Shown here: positions 1-7,103 of the stretch, in pieces | Layout of the letters: each line of letters starts with the position of its first letter | Numbering within the stretch: the first letter of the stretch is position 1 | Virus record (IMG/VR): IMGVR_UViG_3300045922_000558 | Coordinates: 1 to 20,263 of that record | Length of the DNA stretch: 20,263 bases | Strand: one strand, 5' to 3' | Source: a virus | Program-made: the position numbers and the translations under genes | Notes under the pieces: generated by a model | The model's database searches: none | What the model was told of the DNA's origin: nothing | What the model saw: only the letters and a program-made list of their open reading frames with translations

Positions 1-411
1 AGTCCAATAGTTTTTTTCGGATGAAATATTGGAAATATACTCTAGGATATCTTTTTGCAATGATAATGCTAGATGTAATCTTGCCAATGGATATATAATA
101 TCTCTTTTCCCTAATTTGATTGAAAATTCAACGTGCTTAAATACTTCATTTAATTCATTCGGACTTCGATCAATGTTTGAGAATAAATAAATTTCAGTGT
201 AAAATTGAAAGATTGATCCTTGATATGCAATTATAGATTTGATTTTTTGATTCAAAAATTTTTCATATTCACAAATATAGTCATTTGCTTTTGTAACGTG
301 CTCACAATAAATTGATTTGCCATTGGCACAACCAATATAAATTTTGTTTGCATTTTTAAAACTTGAGTTTTTACGAGGCTTAGAATATCTTTTTAAAGTT
401 ATCCTTTTCAT
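1..411 (-). CDS. Unknown protein, 3' end cut by window edge
   Basis: An open frame on the minus strand runs from an ATG at 411-409 to the window edge without a stop, giving at least 137 residues. It begins MKRITLKRYSKPRKNSS, with a basic N-terminus, and continues with mixed alpha/beta-looking sequence containing two cysteines (IGCANG, IYCEHV). I recognise no family. It lies downstream of the interrupted repressor in the same direction, separated by about 180 bp, so it could belong to a lysogeny module or be a host or cargo gene. It is probably real because the frame is long, has AT-rich but ordinary codons, and no better frame covers the interval. Function is not assigned. Confidence 0.6.
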   Translation of the reverse strand, partial: MKRITLKRYSKPRKNSSFKNANKIYIGCANGKSIYCEHVTKANDYICEYEKFLNQKIKSIIAYQGSIFQFYTEIYLFSNIDRSPNELNEVFKHVEFSIKLGKRDIIYPLARLHLALSLQKDILEYISNISSEKNYWT

Positions 412-448
412 AATCAATTGAATTTTAAATAAAATATGAATTTGTAAG

Positions 449-465
449 TATTTGATAATCAAATA
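449..465. promoter_or_regulatory. Perfect 8-bp palindrome upstream of the leftmost gene
   Basis: TATTTGAT and ATCAAATA form perfect arms around one central A, 38 bp upstream of the start of the leftmost minus-strand gene. The size and position suit a dimeric repressor site or a promoter-overlapping operator. The AT-rich context makes chance occurrence possible. Confidence 0.3.
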
Positions 466-590
466 TTGAACGGATTTAAAATGCCTATAATTTACATTAT
501 GAAATTATTAAATACTTGATTTACTATAAGTTATATAATAGGAGTGTGGCTTGGCATTTTTATTAAACTAATACCTAAAAAATTAAGTAA

Positions 591-959
591 TTAGTTTTTA
601 TTTTCTTCTAGCATTTTTATCAGTTTTGTTTTAAGTTCGTCCTTTTCTTGCAGACATTCTACATAACGATTCTGCAAGATCCTGTACTGCTCTTCTACAG
701 TCTTACTGCGCTCATATAATGCCTTAGGTTCTCCTACTTCATTAACTTCTTCGCCGTTTTCATTGTATCCTTTGTAAAATGAAAATATATTGAACTTCAA
801 TATTTTGTTCACTTTTTCGGCCCTCTCAAAATCTATTGACTTACTTTTTTCCATAGCTTAAACTGCTGGTGAAGATATACCCAATAAAGACGCAAATTCA
901 GATTGCGATATACCAAGCATTAATCTTCTTTTTTTAATTATTTCCCCTGCCTTTTGCAT
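591..959 (-). pseudogene. XRE/Cro-CI family phage repressor interrupted by in-frame TAA
   Basis: Read from the ATG at 959-957, this gene would encode about 122 residues of a CI/Cro-like regulator. The start MQKAGEIIKKRRLMLGISQS and the following EFASLLGISSPAV are a typical XRE helix-turn-helix. Codon 34 is TAA (860-858), inside the recognition-helix region. After it the same frame continues with AMEKSKSIDFERAEKVN, exactly the sequence expected next in an XRE domain, then a polar, coiled-coil-like C-terminus to the stop at 591. A single base change (for example TCA to TAA) would explain it. An ATG lies one codon after the stop (854-852), so translation could restart there and yield an 87-residue C-terminal piece lacking most of the HTH. 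The gene diverges from the early operon, the usual place for a lysogeny repressor. It may be inactive, split by reinitiation, or a sequence error. Confidence 0.7.
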
Positions 960-1022
960 AGTGATTAATTTACAGTTCAAATTTCTAACATTTTATTTAT
1001 TTGATTATTAATTACATATAGC

Positions 1023-1048
1023 AATTACTTATTAAAAAATAAGTAATT
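1023..1048. promoter_or_regulatory. Palindromic operator candidate in the divergent control region
   Basis: AATTACTTATT (1023-1033) and AATAAGTAATT (1038-1048) are perfect 11-bp inverted arms with a 4-bp spacer. They lie between the minus-strand repressor (start 959) and the plus-strand early operon (start 1109), where a CI/Cro-type dimer would act. Half-site-like AAGTAATT strings also occur near 585, 7063 and 7085, the last two upstream of the gene at 7124. Confidence 0.5.
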
Positions 1049-1074
1049 TGATTTCATTATATTAAATAATTATT

Positions 1075-1082
1075 TAAGTTTG
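1075..1082 (+). promoter_or_regulatory. Possible -7 element of the early promoter
   Basis: TAAGTTTG matches the Bacteroidota -7 consensus TAnnTTTG and ends 26 bp before the ATG at 1109. At the correct distance upstream (1052-1055) the sequence is TTTC rather than TTTG, so the -33 match is imperfect. Confidence 0.35.
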
Positions 1083-1108
1083 TTTCAAGTTTTATTTAAG
1101 TCTTAATT

Positions 1109-1486
1109 ATGAACACTACAAATTTGAAGCCAAAAATGAACGCTATTCGTTATAAATACGAAAGCATACCAATCAATTCTAGTAAGATTAATGATTTGAT
1201 TGTGAAAGTTATAAACCAAAGAAGCTTATTGATTAAACAAGGTAAAGGAAACATCTCAACCAAGGTTGTAAAATCATTAGGTATTTTAATCGAAAGAATT
1301 CAACAAAACCAAAATCGTAATGAATATCAACAAGCGAGGTTTCTTCTAAGAAACTGGAATTATATAGTTGATATCCTTCCAGGACAAAGCTCCAAATGTC
1401 ACTTGGCTATAATTATAGAATTGGATAGCTGCTTAAAACACGCTCAACAAATAATAAAAACTAATACCATTCAAAAGTATGTATGA
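1109..1486 (+). CDS. Unknown early phage protein (125 aa)
   Basis: This is the first gene of the rightward early operon. It encodes a 125-residue, basic, probably helical protein starting MNTTNLKPKMNAIRYKYESI, with a glutamine/asparagine-rich middle (RIQQNQNRNEYQQ). I recognise no family and see no membrane segment. Its position directly after the divergent control region is that of Cro-like, excision or replication-accessory genes, but no HTH signature is evident, so no function is claimed. Its stop overlaps the start of a small ORF (ATG at 1479), suggesting translational coupling. Confidence 0.65.
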   Translation: MNTTNLKPKMNAIRYKYESIPINSSKINDLIVKVINQRSLLIKQGKGNISTKVVKSLGILIERIQQNQNRNEYQQARFLLRNWNYIVDILPGQSSKCHLAIIIELDSCLKHAQQIIKTNTIQKYV

Positions 1487-1607
1487 TTGGAACCATATTC
1501 TCAATGCTCATAGATACAGAGAGCAGAGAGAAGCGAAAAGCATTAGAAGATATAAAATTTTAGGATTAATCATTTTAAGTATAATAGTATGCACACAGTT
1601 GAAATAA
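1479..1607 (+). CDS. Small single-pass membrane peptide (42 aa)
   Basis: This short frame is not covered by any other gene over most of its length. It begins MYDWNHILNAHRYREQREAK, has a basic stretch (RRYK), then a hydrophobic segment ILGLIILSIIVC at about residues 27-38, and ends TQLK. It overlaps the end of the upstream gene by 8 nt and the start of the next gene (ATG 1589) by 19 nt, filling a gap of about 100 bp in an otherwise gapless operon. The topology predicts a basic cytoplasmic N-terminus and one transmembrane helix. Such peptides can be holin-like or host-modulating, but nothing specific shows that here. Confidence 0.5.
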   Translation: MYDWNHILNAHRYREQREAKSIRRYKILGLIILSIIVCTQLK

Positions 1608-2128
1608 CTCTCAAAATTGACACACAAAAAGCCGTTAACATCCTTACCAATTTAGGATACAAAATAAAAATTGACTCAATGGAAATGGAGGATAGAGCTC
1701 CTATAAATGAACTTCTTGCATACAAAGGTGAATTGGAGAAAAACCATATTGCCAATAGAATAGACAATGTTCTCTCTAATCTACTTAGCGATGCAATATT
1801 GAATTTACTTGTTAAGAAAAAAATTCAAAACGAAGTTGAATTTTACATAGAAGCAAGTTTTCAAGCTTTGGGAATTCAAAAAGAAAAGTTTTATTCCGGT
1901 TATAGAGGTGGTGTATATCCTGATGCAAGATGTATTCTTACATTCTTACTAGATGCATTAGATCCCAAACTGAGCCCAGCAGAAATATGCAACGCACTTT
2001 CAATAGATAGAAGCGGGTACTACTATCACGAAAAACGCTTTAAGGACCTAATTGATACCGATAAGGTATTTAAAATGAGATTCGAAAAAGTGGTAAAATA
2101 CATCGAAGACATCAAAGGCGAAAACTAA
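1589..2128 (+). CDS. DnaA domain IV-like putative origin-binding protein
   Basis: This 179-residue protein has two parts. The N-terminal ~90 residues (MHTVEITLKIDTQKAVNIL...) are unrecognised. The C-terminal part, about residues 104-170, resembles the DNA-binding domain IV of DnaA. It has YRGGVYPDARCILTFLL where DnaA has its basic loop and first helix, then LSPAEICNALSIDRSGYYYH in place of the DnaA signature helix-turn-helix (gRdHsTV-like), then a helical tail. No ATPase motifs are present, so it would be a DNA-binding protein only. Within the replication operon, upstream of the large ATPase gene and about 5 kb from the iteron-rich region, it is a good candidate to recognise the phage origin. 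The assignment rests on motif resemblance read by eye. Confidence 0.55.
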   Translation: MHTVEITLKIDTQKAVNILTNLGYKIKIDSMEMEDRAPINELLAYKGELEKNHIANRIDNVLSNLLSDAILNLLVKKKIQNEVEFYIEASFQALGIQKEKFYSGYRGGVYPDARCILTFLLDALDPKLSPAEICNALSIDRSGYYYHEKRFKDLIDTDKVFKMRFEKVVKYIEDIKGEN

Positions 2129-2141
2129 AATCACATAACCT

Positions 2142-2438
2142 ATGAAACACAGATTTTTATCAGTTATTACTGATTCCTATTTGCAGGACAAAAACAAGCT
2201 GCAAAAGGATGTAAGAACACTCATACAGCAATGCGAAAGAGTAATATACGAAGGAGAACAGGATGTAAGCAAGTTTGTAGAAAACTTGAAAGTATCAGTT
2301 GCTAAGCTGAACGAAAAGCACAAAAGATGCAAAGCTGTAGAAGTTAGGTTCTCTGGATTTAGATCTGACAACAGCGACCCATACCTAAGAGTTGCAAATA
2401 TGACAATCAAATTTTATAAATCTAAAATGAAGTTTTGA
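2142..2438 (+). CDS. Unknown small helical protein (98 aa)
   Basis: This 98-residue early protein (MKHRFLSVITDSYLQDKNKL...) has a long charged helical middle (LIQQCERVIYEGEQDVSKFV) and a basic C-terminus ending KSKMKF. I recognise no domain. It starts 13 bp after the preceding gene and its stop overlaps the next gene's start by 4 nt (ATGA arrangement at 2435-2438), so it is clearly an operon member. Its composition would suit a nucleic-acid-associated accessory protein, which is inference only. Confidence 0.6.
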   Translation: MKHRFLSVITDSYLQDKNKLQKDVRTLIQQCERVIYEGEQDVSKFVENLKVSVAKLNEKHKRCKAVEVRFSGFRSDNSDPYLRVANMTIKFYKSKMKF

Positions 2439-2710
2439 GTATGATAAGCAAAAGACATATATGGACAGAAGAAGAAATTTCTTACTTGAAAGAAAACTTT
2501 AGTCACAACCTTACTTCTGATATTGCAAAAGCATTGAATATGACTGAATCACAAGTAAGTCACAAAGCTTTTAGATTGAATATACAGAAAGACAAAAAAT
2601 TCAAAAGAAAAGTATCAGCAGAATTGATTATAAAAAATGGCTTTAATACTAGATTTAAAAAAGGTCAAAATTCATTCAATAAAGGGAAGAAATTCAATGC
2701 AGGCGGCTGA
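2435..2710 (+). CDS. SANT/Myb-like HTH protein, probable truncated phage HNH endonuclease
   Basis: The first ~45 residues (RHIWTEEEISYLKENF ... TSDIAKALNMTESQVSHKAF) form the HTH domain common in Bacteroidota phage proteins of the 'WT-x-EE' type. A linker carries TRFKKGQNSFNKGKK, the FKKGxxxxNKGKK motif that usually precedes a C-terminal HNH nuclease domain. The protein stops at residue 91, immediately after this motif (KFNAGG), so the nuclease part is missing. The end coincides with what looks like a fragment of another gene (2697-2765), suggesting a deletion that joined two genes. What remains may still bind DNA. Family knowledge supports the HTH-HNH relation, and the truncation is inferred from length. 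Confidence 0.55.
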   Translation: MSMISKRHIWTEEEISYLKENFSHNLTSDIAKALNMTESQVSHKAFRLNIQKDKKFKRKVSAELIIKNGFNTRFKKGQNSFNKGKKFNAGG

Positions 2711-2765
2711 CTCTTGGGCTGAAAATCCGTGGGTATGGGTAATAGATTTTGAAGTAATTTCTTAA
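2697..2765 (+). pseudogene. Possible C-terminal remnant of an ASCH-type phage protein
   Basis: A 22-codon frame from ATG 2697 ends in the sequence SWAENPWVWVIDFEVIS. A WADNPWVWVxEF-like ending is, from memory, the usual C-terminus of ASCH-domain proteins in Bacteroidota phages and mobile elements. No ASCH domain precedes it here. It overlaps the truncated HTH gene in another frame. The simplest reading is a deletion removing the end of the HTH/HNH gene and the start of a neighbouring ASCH gene. The peptide is short, so confidence is limited. Confidence 0.3.
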
Positions 2766-2779
2766 AGCAAAAACTAACT

Positions 2780-3069
2780 ATGAAAACAGGAGAGCACATA
2801 CACTATGTCTATTACACTAATTGCAATGGGATAAAAGGATTCTTTTTTTTATTAAAAGAATAAAAAAAGTAGGAAGTTTTATATTGACTGACAATGTTTA
2901 TATCGAGGAATTAAATAGAAAAGAAGCAAAAGAAGTTATTCAAAAGATGAACCTTAAAAGACTTACCTCAGATGAATTCGGAGGATATTATGGACCTATT
3001 AAAGTTGCCTATTCAACAGAAGTACACAATAAGATTAAAAAACATAACGATTTAGCATACAATATATGA
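2780..3069 (+). CDS. Unknown early protein with -1 frameshift at a T8 run
   Basis: Translation from ATG 2780 gives MKTGEHIHYVYYTNCNGIKG followed by FFFLLKE and a TAA at 2861-2863. The -1 frame, open from about 2821 to 3069, continues as a convincing coding sequence (KKVGSFILTDNVYIEELNRK ... KHNDLAYNI). The two frames meet at a run of eight T (2843-2850). The string T TTT TTA at 2845-2851 lies in the correct phase for a classical -1 slippery heptamer. The joined product would be about 96 residues. No function is recognised. Either a one-base indel (mutation or sequencing error in a homopolymer) or programmed frameshifting explains the arrangement. I see no obvious downstream pseudoknot. The stop overlaps the next gene's ATG at 3066, as expected for a real operon member. 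Confidence 0.5.
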
Positions 3070-3395
3070 ACAAACTAGAATTTATAGAAGATATGAAATC
3101 CGAGGCAATGAAGTTGGAAGGAATTAAAGATCCTTACTTCTTGATTCACGGCGGTGCCGATGCCATCCGCATCAAAGATGCCATTATTTACACACTCAAA
3201 ACCGTGAGCGATGAATTTTCTCTTGAAGATTTTGCTTTGTCGCTCAATATGACTGCTGCCAATGCATCACTTAGATACAGCATAGGAGCAAAGAAAATTG
3301 GAGAAGAAAAACACTTCTTCTTCAATCGCCTGGTGAACCACTTGACAGATTTTGCAAACACAAAATTTCACTCTTATGTTCAATCTAAAGCTTAG
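3066..3395 (+). CDS. Unknown early protein (109 aa)
   Basis: This 109-residue, mostly helical protein (MNKLEFIEDMKSEAMKLEGI ... VQSKA) contains FSLEDFALSLNMTAANASLR, which could be a winged-helix or HTH-like segment, but not clearly enough to assign. The local DNA is slightly richer in GC than its neighbours. It overlaps the previous gene by 4 nt and the next by about 20 nt, within the replication operon. Function is unknown. Confidence 0.6.
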   Translation: MNKLEFIEDMKSEAMKLEGIKDPYFLIHGGADAIRIKDAIIYTLKTVSDEFSLEDFALSLNMTAANASLRYSIGAKKIGEEKHFFFNRLVNHLTDFANTKFHSYVQSKA

Positions 3396-3783
3396 CAAAG
3401 AGTTCATACAAAACTCCATAGTGTACGAAGCCAAAAGAAAAGCTTCCAATCCAAGTTTTTTACAAAAATTGGTTGATGAACTCAACAAAATGTATCAGTA
3501 CATCGCTGGACTTGAGAAAGAAAATGAAGCTCACGAAATGGATATCTACAAGCTGTGCTTACAAGTAAAAGCGATGGAAGCTAGATTACAGAAGTATGAG
3601 TATATGATGGATATATACGATGTAAACTATTGTATGCTGAGCGAAATGCAACTGAAGGACCTAGAATATTTTGCAAAAAAAGGATTGAAGCTGGAAAGGA
3701 AAAGGAAACTGATAAGCAAGATGCCCCAAGAAGCAGGACGCGAATTTAATCTCAAACTTTTAACCGCTATTTCACAATGCTAA
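3376..3783 (+). CDS. Coiled-coil early protein of unknown function
   Basis: The frame is open from a TTG at 3352, but the ATG at 3376 (MFNLKLSKEFIQNS) is the likelier start and gives 135 residues. The middle, from about residue 35 to 75, is a heptad-like coiled coil (LEKENEAHEMDIYKLCLQVK). The C-terminus is basic (LKLERKRKLISK). Its stop codon is nested in the start of the following large ATPase gene (ATGCTAA at 3777-3783), a strong sign of coupled translation. The protein may be a partner or loader for that ATPase, inferred from coupling only. Confidence 0.6.
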   Translation: MFNLKLSKEFIQNSIVYEAKRKASNPSFLQKLVDELNKMYQYIAGLEKENEAHEMDIYKLCLQVKAMEARLQKYEYMMDIYDVNYCMLSEMQLKDLEYFAKKGLKLERKRKLISKMPQEAGREFNLKLLTAISQC

Positions 3784-6455
3784 ACATAAATATAAAAGAA
3801 ATTGCAGGAAATTCACAGCAAGAAAATCCTGATACAGCTCCCTTTCAATGGGTGTGCAATGATCAATCCATATATAAGGTTAAACCTCGCTTTGTTCAAC
3901 TTCAATTTGGCGAAAATGCTGTAGAGAGTAAATACAATGTAGTTCCCGAAGATGCCGACCCTATCACCGTCAAAGAAATGTTTGGCGATGAAGTAGTAGT
4001 GGATCACGTTCCGTTCAATAAATTTCACATTGTAGAAAGATTCCTTCTGCATAACATTCCGGTAAGAGTAGGAGAGAAAAAAGAACAAGCAATCAATTGG
4101 CTCATTGACAACTACTTTAAAGCAGAGATTGAAGATAAACCAACAATGCTCGACAAACTTTCGCACTTAGTAGCACACGAAAGAAGCCCAATCAAAAGAG
4201 AGGAGTTTATAAATGTGCTAAGCAAAGCTGGAGGTTTTACAAAAAAAGTAATCAGACAGCAAATTGAAGAACACCAAAGCTACATAGACAATGTAGGAGG
4301 TAAAAACAGTTCAATTCCCGATAACGTTAATTCAGAAGAATTTCACAAATTCGGATTTTATGAAGATACCAGGGAAGAAGAATTTGGAATACACTTTGAT
4401 GGCGAAAGACATTTACACTGTACCAATTTCTTAATTGAACCACTATTTCACGTCTTTTCACAAGAGGACAACAAAAGATTGGTAAAAATCAGAAACCAAT
4501 GGGAAGAAAAAGTGATTGAAATGGCAAGCTCAGATATGATATCACTGGATAGATTTATGGGAACAATATACGAAAAAGGTAATTTCCTGTTTTTTGGAAG
4601 CAAAATTCATCTTCTCAAAATTCTCAACAAAATAGGTTATGAATTTCCAAAGTGCTACGAACTAAAAACATTGGGTTGGCAGCCCGAAGGCTTTTTTGCA
4701 TATTACAATAGCATATACAATGGTAAGCTTGAGAACTACAATGAGTACGGAATTGTGGAGCACAAATCTAAAAAATACTACAGCCCATCCATCAGCAAGA
4801 TTACTGAAGAACTGAGAGACGGAGAAAATCCGTATGAGAATGACAGATATCTCCAGTACACTCCGGCACCAGTAGAATGGGAGCACTGGATGAAACTATT
4901 CACTCAAGTGTATGGAAACCAAAAAGGAATGTTAGGCATCGGCTTTATTTTTATGAGCCTATTCAAAGACATTGTTTTCAAGCTTGAAAATACCTTTCCA
5001 TTCTTGTATGCTTATGGACAAGTGCAAAGTGGTAAGAGTAGCTATGGAGACAGCATCAGCAATTGTTTCTTCAATGATATGAAACCGTTCAACCTTAACC
5101 AAGGTACTGATTTCGCATTCTTCAATAGATTGGGAAGATTCAGAAACTGCCCGGTTGTTCTCAATGAGTTTGACGAAGAAATGATAAACCCGACTTGGTT
5201 CCGAGCCATCAAAGGTGCATATGACGGACAAGGCCGCGAGAGAGGAAGAGGCGGGAAAGGCAACAAAACCGAAACTCAAGCCATCAATTGTAGCATCTTA
5301 TTGCTTGGACAATATTTGTCCACCAAAGACGATGGTTCAGTACTAAGCCGAAGCATCATTGTAGAGTTCCAACAAACAGCCAACAGAAGCGACAAGCAGA
5401 CAGAACTTCACGCCAAACTTAAACAACTAGAGAAAGAAGGATTGGGTGGAATCATTACTGAAGTAATGAAATATAGAGACATAGTAGATAAGAAGTACCA
5501 ATCAGAATTTGGAGAAAACCTTAAGACTTTGAAAATGGCTCTAAATGCTGAAAGCTTAGGTTTCAAAGAACGTATCATCAGAAACTACTGCGCATTGTTT
5601 ACAATCGTAAAAATCTTGTACGATGAAATGAGGTTTCCATTTATGATTGTAGATATGGAAAAGTTTATCATTCACGAAGTGGCAAGGCTTAGCCAATTGC
5701 TCGACGAATCCAACGCATTGGCAGACTTTTGGAACACATTGGTCTATATGGTGGATAATAAGCAACTAGAAGAAGGTTTCCACTACAAAATTGAATGTTT
5801 ACAAGAAATTAAAATAAATGTAGGAAGAGACAAATCTGAACGCAAACAATTTGCCAAGCCTAAGAAATTGCTATTCCTAAGATTAAATTCAATTCATAAA
5901 CTATATGCAGAAGCTCACAGACGACAAACCGGAAAAAATGGACTGAACCAAAAAACCATTGAAATGTACATCAACTCCGAGAAAGCATTCATAGGTAACA
6001 ATCCATCAAGCCAATTTAAAAGCCGCGATAATAGAGTAAGCAACACCAGCTCCTTTGTATTCGACTACGATAAACTTGCCATTGATATGGAAAGAGAAGT
6101 ACAAGAAGAAAAAGAAATTACAACTTTGGAAAAACAGATTGTGACCAATGCTGTAGTGAAGTCTTACAACAATGGAAAACCGATTTTGATAATATCATTG
6201 GTGCAAATGGTAGAAGAAATCAAAAGCGGAATTACCATACAAAAAGAGCTATGGACCCGATGCGAAAGCTCAGAAATAGAAAGAGTATCAGAATTTAAAA
6301 CTGGCACCAGGGTGAATGCAACCGGAGAACTCATAATAAAGAACAATCCTGATGGAGCACAGTGGAGAACCTTAGCAGCAACTAAAATTGAGATTGTAGA
6401 TATCGTAGAAAATGTTGATGAAATAAACAACCTACAAGATGAGCTCCCATTCTGA
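3777..6455 (+). CDS. Phage replication P-loop ATPase (helicase/primase-like)
   Basis: At 892 residues this is the largest protein in the window. A P-loop ATPase core lies in the middle: Walker A GQVQSGKS at residues 414-421, a Walker B-like VVLNEFDEE at 460-468 after a hydrophobic strand, and then SILLLGQYLS near 504 and an arginine-containing SRSIIVEF near 525, which suit sensor and arginine-finger positions. This layout matches the superfamily 3/DUF927-like replication helicases of phages and plasmids. The ~400-residue N-terminal region has no toprim or archaeo-eukaryotic primase motif that I can see, so primase activity is not shown. The C-terminal ~200 residues (KQIVTNAVVKSYNNGKP ... TRVNATGELI) may be an OB-like accessory region. 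It lies just upstream of the iteron-rich putative origin and is translationally coupled to the coiled-coil protein. The likely role is unwinding phage DNA. Confidence 0.65.
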   Translation: MLNINIKEIAGNSQQENPDTAPFQWVCNDQSIYKVKPRFVQLQFGENAVESKYNVVPEDADPITVKEMFGDEVVVDHVPFNKFHIVERFLLHNIPVRVGEKKEQAINWLIDNYFKAEIEDKPTMLDKLSHLVAHERSPIKREEFINVLSKAGGFTKKVIRQQIEEHQSYIDNVGGKNSSIPDNVNSEEFHKFGFYEDTREEEFGIHFDGERHLHCTNFLIEPLFHVFSQEDNKRLVKIRNQWEEKVIEMASSDMISLDRFMGTIYEKGNFLFFGSKIHLLKILNKIGYEFPKCYELKTLGWQPEGFFAYYNSIYNGKLENYNEYGIVEHKSKKYYSPSISKITEELRDGENPYENDRYLQYTPAPVEWEHWMKLFTQVYGNQKGMLGIGFIFMSLFKDIVFKLENTFPFLYAYGQVQSGKSSYGDSISNCFFNDMKPFNLNQGTDFAFFNRLGRFRNCPVVLNEFDEEMINPTWFRAIKGAYDGQGRERGRGGKGNKTETQAINCSILLLGQYLSTKDDGSVLSRSIIVEFQQTANRSDKQTELHAKLKQLEKEGLGGIITEVMKYRDIVDKKYQSEFGENLKTLKMALNAESLGFKERIIRNYCALFTIVKILYDEMRFPFMIVDMEKFIIHEVARLSQLLDESNALADFWNTLVYMVDNKQLEEGFHYKIECLQEIKINVGRDKSERKQFAKPKKLLFLRLNSIHKLYAEAHRRQTGKNGLNQKTIEMYINSEKAFIGNNPSSQFKSRDNRVSNTSSFVFDYDKLAIDMEREVQEEKEITTLEKQIVTNAVVKSYNNGKPILIISLVQMVEEIKSGITIQKELWTRCESSEIERVSEFKTGTRVNATGELIIKNNPDGAQWRTLAATKIEIVDIVENVDEINNLQDELPF

Positions 6456-6645
6456 GATCGAGAATAAGATTTACATATTGCTTTATGGTGTAGAAAGAAA
6501 TAAAGAATATCCAATCAAGCCGCATCAATTGCCAATACTGGAAGAACTTGCCAATAATTGGCAACCAGTATTTAAGCACTACAATTGTCAACTCAAGATA
6601 AGTATTGACAAAAGCAAAATGATGATTCAAGAACCAGTATTATAA
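6439..6645 (+). CDS. Unknown small protein ending the early operon (68 aa)
   Basis: This 68-residue protein (MSSHSEIENKIYILLYGVER ... IQEPVL) begins 17 nt before the stop of the large ATPase gene and ends 24 nt before a strong hairpin terminator, so it is the last gene of the early operon. No family is recognised and no membrane segment is present. Confidence 0.55.
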   Translation: MSSHSEIENKIYILLYGVERNKEYPIKPHQLPILEELANNWQPVFKHYNCQLKISIDKSKMMIQEPVL

Positions 6646-6669
6646 AACCCGTTCCTTTACCGTTCCGTT

Positions 6670-6712
6670 GGGCTGTATCTGTTGTGTATCAATAGTTACA
6701 GCCCTTTTTATT
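6670..6712 (+). terminator. Rho-independent terminator of the early operon
   Basis: GGGCTGTA (6670-6677) pairs with TACAGCCC (6697-6704). After one T/T mismatch the stem continues as CTGTTG (6679-6684) with CAATAG (6690-6695, one G-T pair), closing a 5-nt loop. TTTTTATTTATT follows directly. Confidence 0.85.
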
Positions 6713-6893
6713 TATTCTCAACGGAACACTTTGGAGAGAAAAACACATTTTTCTGCAAAACTCTGTACCCTGATACAACACTGAGGACAAAAAAACGGAG
6801 TTATTAACAACGAAAATACTTATAAATTAAAAAAATAAGTTTTTCGTGCGTTTTTTCTTTTTTGTTTCAAAAACGTGAAAAAGTGTTCCTACT

Positions 6894-7011
6894 GTTCCGT
6901 TGTTCCGTTTGAGTAGTTATTTATTTGATTATCAATATATATTACTCTATAAATCCCAACGGAACACAACGGAACGCACGGAACACAACGGAACGCTCGG
7001 AACAACGGAAC
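6894..7011. repeat. CGGAAC iteron clusters in inverted orientation
   Basis: Two reverse iterons (6894 and 6902) face six forward iterons (6960-7011) across AT-rich DNA. The outermost pairs form a perfect 14-bp inverted repeat, GTTCCGTTGTTCCG against its complement. The near-helical spacing indicates binding of a multimeric protein on one face of the DNA. Confidence 0.8.
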
Positions 7012-7095
7012 GCAAAATCCCATCTCCGTAACCGAAAAAACACGTTTTTTTTTGAGATATTAAATAATTACTTTACATTATATTAAGTAATTTAT

Positions 7096-7103
7096 TAATT
7101 TTG
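7096..7103 (+). promoter_or_regulatory. Possible -7 promoter element before the gene at 7124
   Basis: TAATTTTG fits TAnnTTTG, 20 bp upstream of the ATG at 7124. There is no good TTTG at the -33 position, so activation by a phage regulator would be needed if this is the promoter. The upstream DNA shares 14-16 bp strings with the early control region. Confidence 0.3.

Noticed and set aside
565-597. Terminator for the repressor gene (AAACTAA/TTAGTTT inverted repeat)
   Set aside because: The stem is only 7 bp of A and T pairs with one G-C and a large loop, overlapping the gene end. Too weak to call.
4959-5279. Long antisense frames opposite the large ATPase gene
   Set aside because: They mirror the codon pattern of the sense gene, which has clear Walker motifs. 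Treated as shadows.
6960-7011. CRISPR-like short repeats
   Set aside because: The repeat unit is only 6 bp with 2-4 bp between units, far shorter than CRISPR repeats and spacers. Iterons fit better.
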